Part shown: positions 36,581 to 44,998 of the stretch, piece by piece
How positions within the stretch are numbered: the first letter of the stretch is position 1
How the letters are laid out: every line of letters starts with the position of its first letter
DNA from: JAGVPT01 sp963717445
GTDB lineage: Bacteria > Bacteroidota > Ignavibacteria > UBA10030 > UBA8401
Length of the DNA: 64,000 nucleotides
Direction of reading: 5' to 3'
Assembly (NCBI GenBank): GCA_963717445.1
Contig: OY970334.1
Location: forward strand, 4,030,001 to 4,094,000
The notes under the pieces: model-generated
Seen by the model: the letters and a program-made list of their open reading frames with translations, nothing else
Database searches by the model: none
What the model was told of the DNA's origin: nothing
Program-made: the position numbers and the translations under genes

Positions 36581-37399
36581 TAATCGGAATTATAGATACT
36601 GTTGAAGCTTAAATTATCTCCTTACGACCGTCCTCCACAGGAGGATGCAATAGCCGTTCTGCCAGCTCTCCTAATCGGAATTATAGATACTGTTGAAGCT
36701 TAAATTATCTCCTTACGACCGTCCTCCACAGGAGGATGCAATAGCCGTTCTGCCAGCTCTCCTAATCGGAATTATAGATACTGTTGAAGCTTAAATTATC
36801 TCCTTACGACCGTCCTCCACAGGAGGATGCAATAGCCGTTCTGCCAGCTCTCCTAATCGGAATTATAGATACTGTTGAAGCTTAAATTATCTCCTTACGA
36901 CCGTCCTCCACAGGAGGATGCAATAGCCGTTCTGCCAGCTCTCCTAATCGGAATTATAGATACTGTTGAAGCTTAAATTATCTCCTTACGACCGTCCTCC
37001 ACAGGAGGATGCAATAGCCGTTCTGCCAGCTCTCCTAATCGGAATTATAGATACTGTTGAAGCTTAAATTATCTCCTTACGACCGTCCTCCACAGGAGGA
37101 TGCAATAGCCGTTCTGCCAGCTCTCCTAATCGGAATTATAGATACTGTTGAAGCTTAAATTATCTCCTTACGACCGTCCTCCACAGGAGGATGCAATAGC
37201 CGTTCTGCCAGCTCTCCTAATCGGAATTATAGATACTGTTGAAGCTTAAATTATCTCCTTACGACCGTCCTCCACAGGAGGATGCAATAGCCGTTCTGCC
37301 AGCTCTCCTAATTGGAATTATAGATACTGTTGAAGCTTAACTTATCGCCTTACGACCGTCCTCCACAGGAGGATGCAATAGCCGTTCTGCCAGCTCTCC
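36581..37399 (-). repeat. Nine 91-bp tandem repeats carrying the tRNA-Ser 5' part
   Basis: The motif TGCAATAGCCGTTCTGCC (complement of tRNA-Ser 9-26) recurs at 36555 (in the tRNA), 36646, 36737, 36828, 36919, 37010, 37101, 37192, 37283 and 37374: an exact 91-bp period. Minus strand, each unit is the first 26 nt of the tRNA, then a perfect hairpin TCCTCC-TGT-GGAGGA exactly where the tRNA has its anticodon arm, then a 50-nt spacer. The units are nearly identical; changes are found only in the unit farthest from the tRNA. The array is in the leader side of the tRNA transcript. Confidence 0.96.
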
Positions 37400-37777
37400 A
37401 GAATTTCTTATAAGGTACAAAAGTGTGCGAGGGAAAACAAGAAAAACTTTGAGATGTGCCGACCTCCCTAAAATAATGCATGTGACGATGATCAAGCCGG
37501 AAGATGTCCGGAGGATCGGTTGGTAGTGCCTTAATTTGGGATAGGAATAAAGCTTGCTCGCGCAAAGTCGCTGAGGCGCAAAGAGAATTGATACGTTTTC
37601 CTTGCGGCTTGACGTCTTTGCGTGATATTTTCCTCTTCCCATAAAAAACCCTTGAGCTTTATTCTAATTAAGGCGCTACTGATCGGTTCATCCCCTTGAT
37701 TTTTATCCCATTTTCCGGTAGGTTAGTGGCGTTCAACCAACACTTGTACCCAACATTTATACTATGGATCAACTTCT
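37400..37777. other. Intergenic region between the array and the ROK gene
   Basis: No gene is supported. A GCAAAG-type palindrome lies at about 37557-37625 (CGCGCAAAG ... CTTTGCGTG). On the minus strand a promoter for the tRNA-Ser transcript should lie to the right of 37400, but no clear pair was found. Confidence 0.4.
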
Positions 37778-39046
37778 TTGTGGGAAGTCATTAACCAGCG
37801 CTCATTACTGATTCGAGAACCGAATGAAGTGCGTGTTCTGCGTTTAGTACGAGACAGCGGGGAAATATCGCGTATCGAAATTGCCAAAGCGTGTAACCTT
37901 AATAAAGCCTACGTTTCCGAGCTTGTCGCTAAGCTAATTCAAACCGGATTTCTGGAAGAAACGGGAAAAGTCGAAGCAAACGATAAGGTTGGAAGGAAAA
38001 GAATGCTTCTGCGATTTCTTCCGCTAGCCGGCCTTGTCGCCGGAGTCGACATCGGCATGACCCACGCAACGATCGTTCTTACGGACCTTAACGCCGCCGT
38101 TCTTAGGAAGAAAACGTTTTTCTATTCTTTAGAGACTCCTGCGAAAAAAGTGTTGTCAAACGTCGTCGACACAATTACGTCGTTGCTGGTCGAAACAAAT
38201 GATTCTCAATCAACGCTGGTCGGCATCGGCGTCGGTGTTCAGGGGTTGATCGATTACAAAACGAATACGCTCATGGTATCGTACAATAAAAAATCGTGGG
38301 AGGGTGAATCGTTGAGTGCTGAATTAGAAACGCATTTCAAAGTACCAATGTATGTTGAGAACGATGTAAAGGCAATGACTCTCGGTGAATACCTGCTCGG
38401 ATCGGCAAAAGGGATCAAGAATCTTGTGTACCTGTTCATCGGCGACGGTCTTGGTGCGGGGATCATGATTAACGGACATTTACATCGAGGTTTTACGTCG
38501 AGTGCCGGGGAAATCGGATATACAGAACTGGAGCCTGCGTCACACTATAAAGAACAATTTCCGTTTCTCTATAACGGACAGTCAATTTTTGGTCAAATTC
38601 TTACGGACACTAATATTGTTGAAAGCTACCGAAGAAATAGCGTAGGGCATGCCGAAGAGAAAATATCGGTGGAAACGGTTGCAGATAAGGCGAAGAATGG
38701 CGACAGCACTGCCCGGCAAATTATCATTGAGTGCTCTTCACTCCTTAGCAGTCTTTGCATCAATCTCATCAACACTCTGAATCCGGAGCTGATTATCATC
38801 GGGGGAAAACTCTCACAATGTTATCCAAAAATAATCGATCTCGTGCAGGAGACGATCCATAAGGATTTGTTGTCTGTTCCCGCAGAAGCGGTGATGGTGA
38901 GAGCCGCAACCAGGGGAGAAGAAGCAGTCGCCTTGGGAGCGACGGGCTTGGTGCTGTACGAAATGTTTGAACCTCTCCACACAATCTCCTTGAACGCTTC
39001 ACGAAGATATTCGTTCGTAAGACCGAGCACATCAATTGCAGATTAA
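37778..39046 (+). CDS. ROK-family transcriptional regulator 1
   Basis: The 422-residue protein has an N-terminal winged helix-turn-helix (NEVRVLRLVRDSGEISRIEIAKACNLNKAYVSELVAKL, about 13-50) and a ROK sugar-binding domain (GVDIGMTHATIVLTDLN, VENDVKAMTLGEYLLG, IGDGLGAGIMINGHLHRGFTSSAGEIGY). Unlike the other two ROK proteins here it lacks the CxCGxxGCxE zinc motif, having SHYKEQFPFLYNGQ instead. The start codon is TTG. It stands at the head of the chitin locus and probably senses a GlcNAc-derived ligand; the target sites are not known. The next gene is 465 nt away. Confidence 0.85.
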   Translation: MWEVINQRSLLIREPNEVRVLRLVRDSGEISRIEIAKACNLNKAYVSELVAKLIQTGFLEETGKVEANDKVGRKRMLLRFLPLAGLVAGVDIGMTHATIVLTDLNAAVLRKKTFFYSLETPAKKVLSNVVDTITSLLVETNDSQSTLVGIGVGVQGLIDYKTNTLMVSYNKKSWEGESLSAELETHFKVPMYVENDVKAMTLGEYLLGSAKGIKNLVYLFIGDGLGAGIMINGHLHRGFTSSAGEIGYTELEPASHYKEQFPFLYNGQSIFGQILTDTNIVESYRRNSVGHAEEKISVETVADKAKNGDSTARQIIIECSSLLSSLCINLINTLNPELIIIGGKLSQCYPKIIDLVQETIHKDLLSVPAEAVMVRAATRGEEAVALGATGLVLYEMFEPLHTISLNASRRYSFVRPSTSIAD

Positions 39047-39393
39047 GATTTTTTAGCTTCCCGCATTTTTAGCCGCACACGTTAATTCCATTCGAAGAGT
39101 TTCGCTACTATCTAACTTGTCAATTCTAAAAGGACAATTTCACTAAAAGGACATTTGAAGAATAGGTCGAAACCTATTTTCAAATGCCCGTTATTGCAGG
39201 GATTAGTATAAAATGTGCAAATGCTGAATCAAGAAGGGGCATAATCGAGCTTACGGTAGTATGGAGATATTCCCAGTTTGAAATTAAAAAGGTTACTATG
39301 AATGGACGGAGGCTCCCATAATCTCTTTACCAAGAGAAGGTTAAAATTATTCAAAAAAGTACTTGACAATAAGAGAAGAAAGGCCTATTATCG
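39047..39393. other. Intergenic region with a hairpin after ROK 1
   Basis: No gene. CATTTGAAGAATAGGT (39152-39167), loop CGAA, ACCTATTTTCAAATG (39172-39186) forms a strong hairpin with one bulged base, perhaps the terminator of the first ROK gene, although only a short T-run follows. The promoter of ROK 2 must lie close to the palindrome at 39394; TTGACA at 39363-39368 is a plausible -35 box. Confidence 0.45.
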
Positions 39394-39475
39394 AATTAGT
39401 TTGTTTATACAACAAACTAATTATTTGCATAATTCCGTCAGAAAATACAAAAGGATTGTAGTTAATTAGTTTGTT
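39394..39475. promoter_or_regulatory. Palindromic operator and second half-site upstream of ROK 2
   Basis: AATTAGTTTGTT (39394-39405), 5-nt spacer TATAC, AACAAACTAATT (39411-39422) is a perfect 12-bp inverted repeat. The same half-site AATTAGTTTGTT recurs at 39464-39475, exactly 70 bp (about seven helical turns) downstream, just before the gene. ROK repressors such as NagC and Mlc bind such A/T-rich palindromes and can loop between two sites, so autoregulation and control of the following operon is the likely role. TATAC and the preceding TTGACA at 39363 suggest the site overlaps the promoter. Confidence 0.7.
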
Positions 39476-39511
39476 GAAACGATGAATTAATTGTAGGTGT
39501 TCAGCCGGCAA

Positions 39512-40720
39512 ATGAAGAAAAGGTACGATCAGATTACAAGTATTAATCCAAAGGTTGGGCGGAATATCAACAGAGCAATTATTCTGAACGCGGTCCGAGA
39601 AAAACAACCGATTTCACGCACCGAAATTTCTGAGATCACAGGGCTGAATAAAAGCACGGTTTCGAATATTGTTTCAACTCTTCTTGAAGAAGATTTGGTT
39701 GTCGAAGAGATTGTGAAAAATCAAGTTGTAGGAAGAAACCCGTTGGACCTCAGCATTAAACGGGAAAAGAATTTTGTCGGAGCTATTTACATTGATTCGG
39801 TTCACACGACACTAGCTATTGTTGACATCGACGGAACGTTGATCAATAAAATGACGATTGAGACAAAACCGCGTGACCCAAAGACATTCATCCCTTTTTG
39901 TCTCGATTCTCTAAAGAAGATGCATTTAAAATTTCACTCCCGTTCTTTACGAGGCATCGGAATTTCTGTCGCCGGAATCGTTGATTCGGCTCATTCTCGA
40001 GTTGCCTATTCCTCCAATCTCGGCTGGCAAGATCTGGATATTGGATCGATCGCACAAGAGAGCAGTCCGGAAATTGAACTTATCACGGTTGAAAATGATG
40101 CAAAGGCTTCGGCCCTTGCGGAATTGGTTTTAGGCAAACACGGAATCACATCCTCAAATTTTATTTTCCTTTCCATCGGCACGGGCATCGGCGCAGGAAT
40201 AGTTGTTGATAACCATATCCTGAGCGGCAGTTCACATGCCGCCGGAGAGTATGGTCATATGACGCTCATTGAAGGTGGGGAACCATGTTCTTGTGGCAAT
40301 AAAGGGTGCTGGGAAATGTATGCTTCGGACCGTGCAACGCTAAATTACTATTTGACCCGTAGCGGGGCGAAGGATAATCATAACGAAAAAATAACAATCG
40401 AAGATCTCATCGGACTTGCGCTGGAAGGGAACACAAGCGCGATCGAGGCGTTTCGTAAATCGGCGGAATACATCGGGCTGGGGATTGCCAATATTATTCG
40501 CACGATCGACCCTCAAAATATCATCATCGGCGGGTCCATCATCAAAGTGTGGAATACGATATACCCTGTCATTATGGATACGGTGTACAAGCGGGGGTTT
40601 TTTGGAAAACAGCGGAACACGTTAATTCTCCCGACTTCGCTGACCGATAATCCGCCATTGCTTGGCGCTGCGGCGCTGTCTATTCGTAAGATTTTCACTG
40701 ATTACAGAATTGTCATCTAA
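39512..40720 (+). CDS. ROK-family transcriptional regulator 2 (NagC-like)
   Basis: This regulator of about 402 residues has a winged HTH (NRAIILNAVREKQPISRTEISEITGLNKSTVSNIVSTLLEEDLV) and a ROK domain with VENDAKASALAELVLG, LSIGTGIGAGIVVDNHILSGSSHAAGEYGHM, and the zinc motif CSCGNKGCWEMYAS. I start at the ATG at 39512 (GTG at 39497 is also open). It lies 40 nt after a strong palindromic operator and 15 nt before the ROK kinase gene, so it probably represses the chitin operon in the absence of an amino-sugar signal and controls itself. Confidence 0.9.
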   Translation: MKKRYDQITSINPKVGRNINRAIILNAVREKQPISRTEISEITGLNKSTVSNIVSTLLEEDLVVEEIVKNQVVGRNPLDLSIKREKNFVGAIYIDSVHTTLAIVDIDGTLINKMTIETKPRDPKTFIPFCLDSLKKMHLKFHSRSLRGIGISVAGIVDSAHSRVAYSSNLGWQDLDIGSIAQESSPEIELITVENDAKASALAELVLGKHGITSSNFIFLSIGTGIGAGIVVDNHILSGSSHAAGEYGHMTLIEGGEPCSCGNKGCWEMYASDRATLNYYLTRSGAKDNHNEKITIEDLIGLALEGNTSAIEAFRKSAEYIGLGIANIIRTIDPQNIIIGGSIIKVWNTIYPVIMDTVYKRGFFGKQRNTLILPTSLTDNPPLLGAAALSIRKIFTDYRIVI

Positions 40721-40735
40721 TTGAAAACCACATAA

Positions 40736-41764
40736 ATGCAAAGTCAAAAATTTACAATCGGTATTGACATCGGCGGCACAAATACAGTTGTCGGTCTTGT
40801 TAACGGTAACGGAGAATGCATCGAGAGAACAAAATTTCTCACTCAGGAATGTCCTTCCATTGAAGATTTCAAAATGAAATTGGTAGGAGGGATATCGGAG
40901 CTTTCTCAAAAACTGGCAGCCGTGCCAGCGATTGCCGGAATCGGCATCGCGGCACCGGCGGCACGGCATCGCGAAGGCACCATTCAAAGTCCTGCAAACC
41001 TTCAATGGGGAACAATTGACATTGTGAAATTGCTGAAGCCCTACTACAAACTCCCTATCGTTCTTACAAACGACAGTAATGCGGCGGCTCTCGGAGAAAT
41101 GAAATTCGGGCTGGCAAAAGGAATGAAAAATTTTGTGGTCATCACAATGGGGACGGGTTTGGGAGCCGGCATCGTCGTTGACGGCCGGTTGTTGTATGGC
41201 GAGAATGGAGTGGCCGGAGAACTCGGGCACATGACCATTGAGCCGGGAGGACGGCTGTGTGGCTGTAAGAGGCATGGCTGTGTTGAGACGTACGTTTCCG
41301 CAACAGGCATCCGGCGAACCGTGTTTGAACTCTTGGCCCGGTCTACCGAAGAGTCCGAGTTGCGTGAGATAAGCTACAACCGCCTCACGGCGGAAAAGAT
41401 CCATGAACTTGCACGCCGCGGCGACCCTATTGCAATTGAAGCCTTTGAAATCACTGGAAAACTATTGGGACGCGTGCTTTCGAACGCCGTTGCCGTGTTC
41501 GACCCGGAGGCTATTATCCTGTCCGGGGGGTTAATGCACGCCGGGGATTTTTTGCTCGAACCAACGACAAAGTCGTTCGGTGAAAACGTCCTGTTGCTCC
41601 ACAAAAGAAAAGCGGTCATCCTAATATCTCAATTGAAAGATGGTGAAGCGGCGATCCTTGGCGCAAGTTCACTTGTCAGCGATGGAGCGGTTGCGCTGTC
41701 CGACGGTTCTCGGACGGATACTGAAGCCATTTCGGGAAATGTGATGTTTCAGGGTCAAGGGTAA
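40736..41764 (+). CDS. ROK-family sugar kinase (glucokinase / GlcNAc kinase type)
   Basis: The 342-residue ROK kinase lacks a DNA-binding domain: phosphate loop GIDIGGTNTVVGLVNGNGE at about 7-25, TNDSNAAALGEMKFG with the catalytic Asp, MGTGLGAGIVVDGRLLYGENGVAGELGHM, and the zinc motif CGCKRHGCVETYVS. It phosphorylates a hexose at O6. Given the neighbouring chitinases, chitobiose phosphorylase and NagB, GlcNAc is the likely substrate (inference); glucose cannot be excluded. It follows ROK 2 by 15 nt and precedes the TonB receptor by about 120 nt. Confidence 0.88.
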   Translation: MQSQKFTIGIDIGGTNTVVGLVNGNGECIERTKFLTQECPSIEDFKMKLVGGISELSQKLAAVPAIAGIGIAAPAARHREGTIQSPANLQWGTIDIVKLLKPYYKLPIVLTNDSNAAALGEMKFGLAKGMKNFVVITMGTGLGAGIVVDGRLLYGENGVAGELGHMTIEPGGRLCGCKRHGCVETYVSATGIRRTVFELLARSTEESELREISYNRLTAEKIHELARRGDPIAIEAFEITGKLLGRVLSNAVAVFDPEAIILSGGLMHAGDFLLEPTTKSFGENVLLLHKRKAVILISQLKDGEAAILGASSLVSDGAVALSDGSRTDTEAISGNVMFQGQG

Positions 41765-41887
41765 GAGTGTACCAAGTTCATTATTCAACACATGAATTGT
41801 TTAATGCAGTACCGATCAACTCCTCAGGTTCAACTGAAAGCGACAGAGGCCTTTTTCAATAAGAAGCAAAAATTGAAAGAGAACACT

Positions 41888-44824
41888 ATGCTCAAGAAAA
41901 TACTTCTCGTTGTTGTCGTGCTGATTCCGTCGTTGTTGAGCTCGTTTGCCGTGGCAGCGTCGGGATCAAATATTGTCGGAATTGTAAAGGACACAAAGAC
42001 GGGCGAGCCACTCCCCGGTGCCAACGTTGCTCTTACCGGAACCAGTCTCGGTGCTTCGACCGATGTTGACGGCAAATACGTTATTCGAAATGTGCCGCCG
42101 GGGAATTACACAATTCGCGCATCGTACATCGGTTATGAACCGGTAGCAGCCGGTGTTCAAGTCATATCCGGAGTAGAGCTCAAACAAGATTTCAATCTCA
42201 CCAGTGTGGCGATCCAGGGTGAAGTTGTTGTCGTCACTGCTCAGGCGGCCGGTCAGAACGAGGCGATCAACAAGCAGCTTTCGTCGCAACAGATCGTCAG
42301 TGTTGTTTCGGCTGCACGAATTCAAGAGTTGCCGGATGCCAACGCCGCCGAGGCGGTGGGAAGACTGCCAGGCGTTGCAATTCTCAGAAGCGGGGGTGAA
42401 GGAAATGAAGTTATTGTCCGCGGCCTTCAGCCAAAGTACAACGCCATTATGATTGATGGAGTGCGGATGGCCTCTTCTAATTCCAGCGATCGAAGCACTG
42501 ACTTAAGCATGATCTCACCGTACATGCTTGAAGGAATTGAGGTCACAAAGGCCGTTACTCCGGATCAGGATGCGGATGTGCTCGGAGGAACTGTAAATTT
42601 TAAATTAAAAGAAGCGGGTGCAGACAAAGAAGGCGTGGGGATCAATCTTTTAGCCGAGGGAGGGTACAATGGGCTATCCAATGCAGAGAACCCGCTTAAT
42701 AATTATAAATATGTCGCCAGCGTGGAAAACAGATTTTTCGATGATCGCAGTTTAGGTCTCTTCGCCCAGGCAGATTTAGAGAGACGGAATCTTGCATCGA
42801 ATGAATTTGGCGCTTCTTTCTTGCACTTGGGAAGCAGTACCACCGACTATATCACCCAAAGCCTGAATCTTGACAACGTCCCGCGGGACCGGCAACGTGC
42901 TAACGGAACCATTGTTATGGACTACAGGCTACCCAACGGGAAGATTAGTCTGATGAATTTCTTCAGCTCGGGTACCACCACTGTTCAAGATCGGGGAGAA
43001 GTATTCGACATTCAAAATAATCTGCACGACTATTCATTGGCGTACTCGAAAAGCACCGTGAATATCATCACGAATACTCTTGATGCAGACCAGCAACTTT
43101 CCATTTTTCATGTTGATGCAAAATTCTCTCACACTTATTCCGAAACCGACGACCCGGGAGACTGGACAATCGGTTTCAAACAAGCGTCGGCAGGCCTTGC
43201 TCCTTTTCTCAATCAGGCGAATTTGTATCCCGAAGAAATTCCAAAGTCCACGAACAACGATCTCAGTTCTACATATCTCAACAGTCTTACCTCCGATAAT
43301 AGTTTTTCAAGAGAGCGCGCGTTGACTGCATCTCTCGATATGGATACACCCCTGAATATAACCGATAAGGTCAGCAGCATAATAAAATTCGGCGGAAAAT
43401 ATCGGTATCAAACTCGATCGTACGACTATAATCAGTATAGTGGTCAGGGGCTGGGCCTTACTAGCGCCAATTATATCGACAACCTGATTGCCGCTCATTT
43501 CCCGGGGACGGCGCAGTATGTCAACACGACCAGCATACCGATGGGGCCTTTTGTGGATCCAAACTTCAGCTATGGGAAGTTCCTCAATGGTGATTATACC
43601 ATGGTTCATCCATTAAATTTTGGCATGTTGTCTGATCTGGCAAATTTTGTGAGAAGCAACGCAAGCATCATTCAACAAAACGATGCGATCTCTTATTTTT
43701 ACGACAACTTTAATTCGGCAACCAACAATTATACCGGCCATGAGGATCAAAGTGCATTCTATGCTATGGCGACGGTCAATATCGGCCCGGAAATTTCTAT
43801 TATTCCGGGAGTGCGGTACCAGGATTTGCAAACCACCTATTCAGGATCCCGAGGTATTCAAACGACTGCATCTGCAACGGGGGGCGGCCCTTATCTCCAC
43901 TATGACACCACGCTCACTGTTGACCATGCTTATTGGCTTCCCGATCTCACTCTTCGGTACAAGCCTCTTTCGTGGTTTGATGTGCGACTTTCGTACACAA
44001 ATACATTGGCGTATCCGGACTACAATGCAATTGTACCGAGAATTGATGTGGCGACCGGCGGTGCTATTTCGTGGAATAATTACCAGTTGGTGCCTTCACG
44101 TTCGAGGAACTATGACGCGTATCTTTCTTTCTATGATAATTCTATTGGCTTGTTCACAGCAGGCGGGTTTTTGAAACAAATCGACGATCTGATTTATCCG
44201 TGGAATTTCTATGTGTCCGGGTCTAGTGCGACTCCTTACTACCCGCCTAATCTGGCAACGTCTGCTCCTAATGGTGAATACGACGTGTCGACATACGTCA
44301 ACGATCCGTATCGTATTAATAACTGGGGGATGGAGTTCGACTGGCAGACACATTTTTGGTACTTGCCCCGGCCCTTCGATGGATTGGTATTGAATGTCAA
44401 CTACACGCACATTTTTTCTCGAGCGCAGTATCCTTACACGCTCGTAGAAAAAGTCGGGCGCCAGATCGTGTATGTTGATACAGCCTTTACCGATCGCCTA
44501 CTCGACCAACCGGATAATATCGCCAATCTCTCGATTGGATATGACTACAAAGGATTCTCCATTCGTGTCTCGATGCTGTATCAAGATAATATCTGGACAA
44601 ACTCTGATATTTGGCCGCAAACTCGGGCTTCAACCGCCGCATACACACGTTGGGACATTTCGGTCAAGCAAGCATTGCCATGGTACAATCTGCAATTGTT
44701 TGGTGATCTCAATAACGTGAATGGTGCTGACGATGTCAGCGTAATTCAGGCAGCAACCGGTGTGCCGCGATCTGAGCAATCTTATGGTCTGACCGCGGAT
44801 ATGGGACTTCGGTGGCAGTTTTAA
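41888..44824 (+). CDS. TonB-dependent receptor with N-terminal carboxypeptidase-like domain
   Basis: The frame is open from 41792, but MLKKILLVVVVLIPSLLSSFAVAAS, a good signal peptide, starts at 41888. The mature protein starts with a carboxypeptidase-regulatory-like domain (GIVKDTKTGEPLPGANVALTG ... GKYVIRNVPPGNYTIRASYIGYEPV), then the plug (NAAEAVGRLPGVAILRSGGEGNEVIVRGLQPKYNAIMIDGVRM), then a 22-strand barrel ending in Phe (MGLRWQF). It imports large ligands across the outer membrane with TonB energy. Beside chitinases, chitooligosaccharides are the likely cargo. No SusD partner gene follows, so it resembles stand-alone TonB receptors more than a classical SusCD pair. Confidence 0.92.
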   Translation: MLKKILLVVVVLIPSLLSSFAVAASGSNIVGIVKDTKTGEPLPGANVALTGTSLGASTDVDGKYVIRNVPPGNYTIRASYIGYEPVAAGVQVISGVELKQDFNLTSVAIQGEVVVVTAQAAGQNEAINKQLSSQQIVSVVSAARIQELPDANAAEAVGRLPGVAILRSGGEGNEVIVRGLQPKYNAIMIDGVRMASSNSSDRSTDLSMISPYMLEGIEVTKAVTPDQDADVLGGTVNFKLKEAGADKEGVGINLLAEGGYNGLSNAENPLNNYKYVASVENRFFDDRSLGLFAQADLERRNLASNEFGASFLHLGSSTTDYITQSLNLDNVPRDRQRANGTIVMDYRLPNGKISLMNFFSSGTTTVQDRGEVFDIQNNLHDYSLAYSKSTVNIITNTLDADQQLSIFHVDAKFSHTYSETDDPGDWTIGFKQASAGLAPFLNQANLYPEEIPKSTNNDLSSTYLNSLTSDNSFSRERALTASLDMDTPLNITDKVSSIIKFGGKYRYQTRSYDYNQYSGQGLGLTSANYIDNLIAAHFPGTAQYVNTTSIPMGPFVDPNFSYGKFLNGDYTMVHPLNFGMLSDLANFVRSNASIIQQNDAISYFYDNFNSATNNYTGHEDQSAFYAMATVNIGPEISIIPGVRYQDLQTTYSGSRGIQTTASATGGGPYLHYDTTLTVDHAYWLPDLTLRYKPLSWFDVRLSYTNTLAYPDYNAIVPRIDVATGGAISWNNYQLVPSRSRNYDAYLSFYDNSIGLFTAGGFLKQIDDLIYPWNFYVSGSSATPYYPPNLATSAPNGEYDVSTYVNDPYRINNWGMEFDWQTHFWYLPRPFDGLVLNVNYTHIFSRAQYPYTLVEKVGRQIVYVDTAFTDRLLDQPDNIANLSIGYDYKGFSIRVSMLYQDNIWTNSDIWPQTRASTAAYTRWDISVKQALPWYNLQLFGDLNNVNGADDVSVIQAATGVPRSEQSYGLTADMGLRWQF

Positions 44825-44998
44825 TTCTAAAGAAAATAATTGGATCCAATATAAAATTGCGGAAAAAATTAAATCACAAAGCATTATGTTTTTTTAAAAT
44901 AACGGTTATGCATAGAAGGAGGTGAGACGGCATATCTGTGGCAAGAGTTACAAGAAGTAGAAACACCAATACACCTAAACATCAAAAGGAGAGCAGTT

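Noticed and set aside
36581..37399. CRISPR array
   Set aside because: The whole 91-bp unit is repeated, with no unique spacers, and each unit contains part of tRNA-Ser; no cas genes are in the window.
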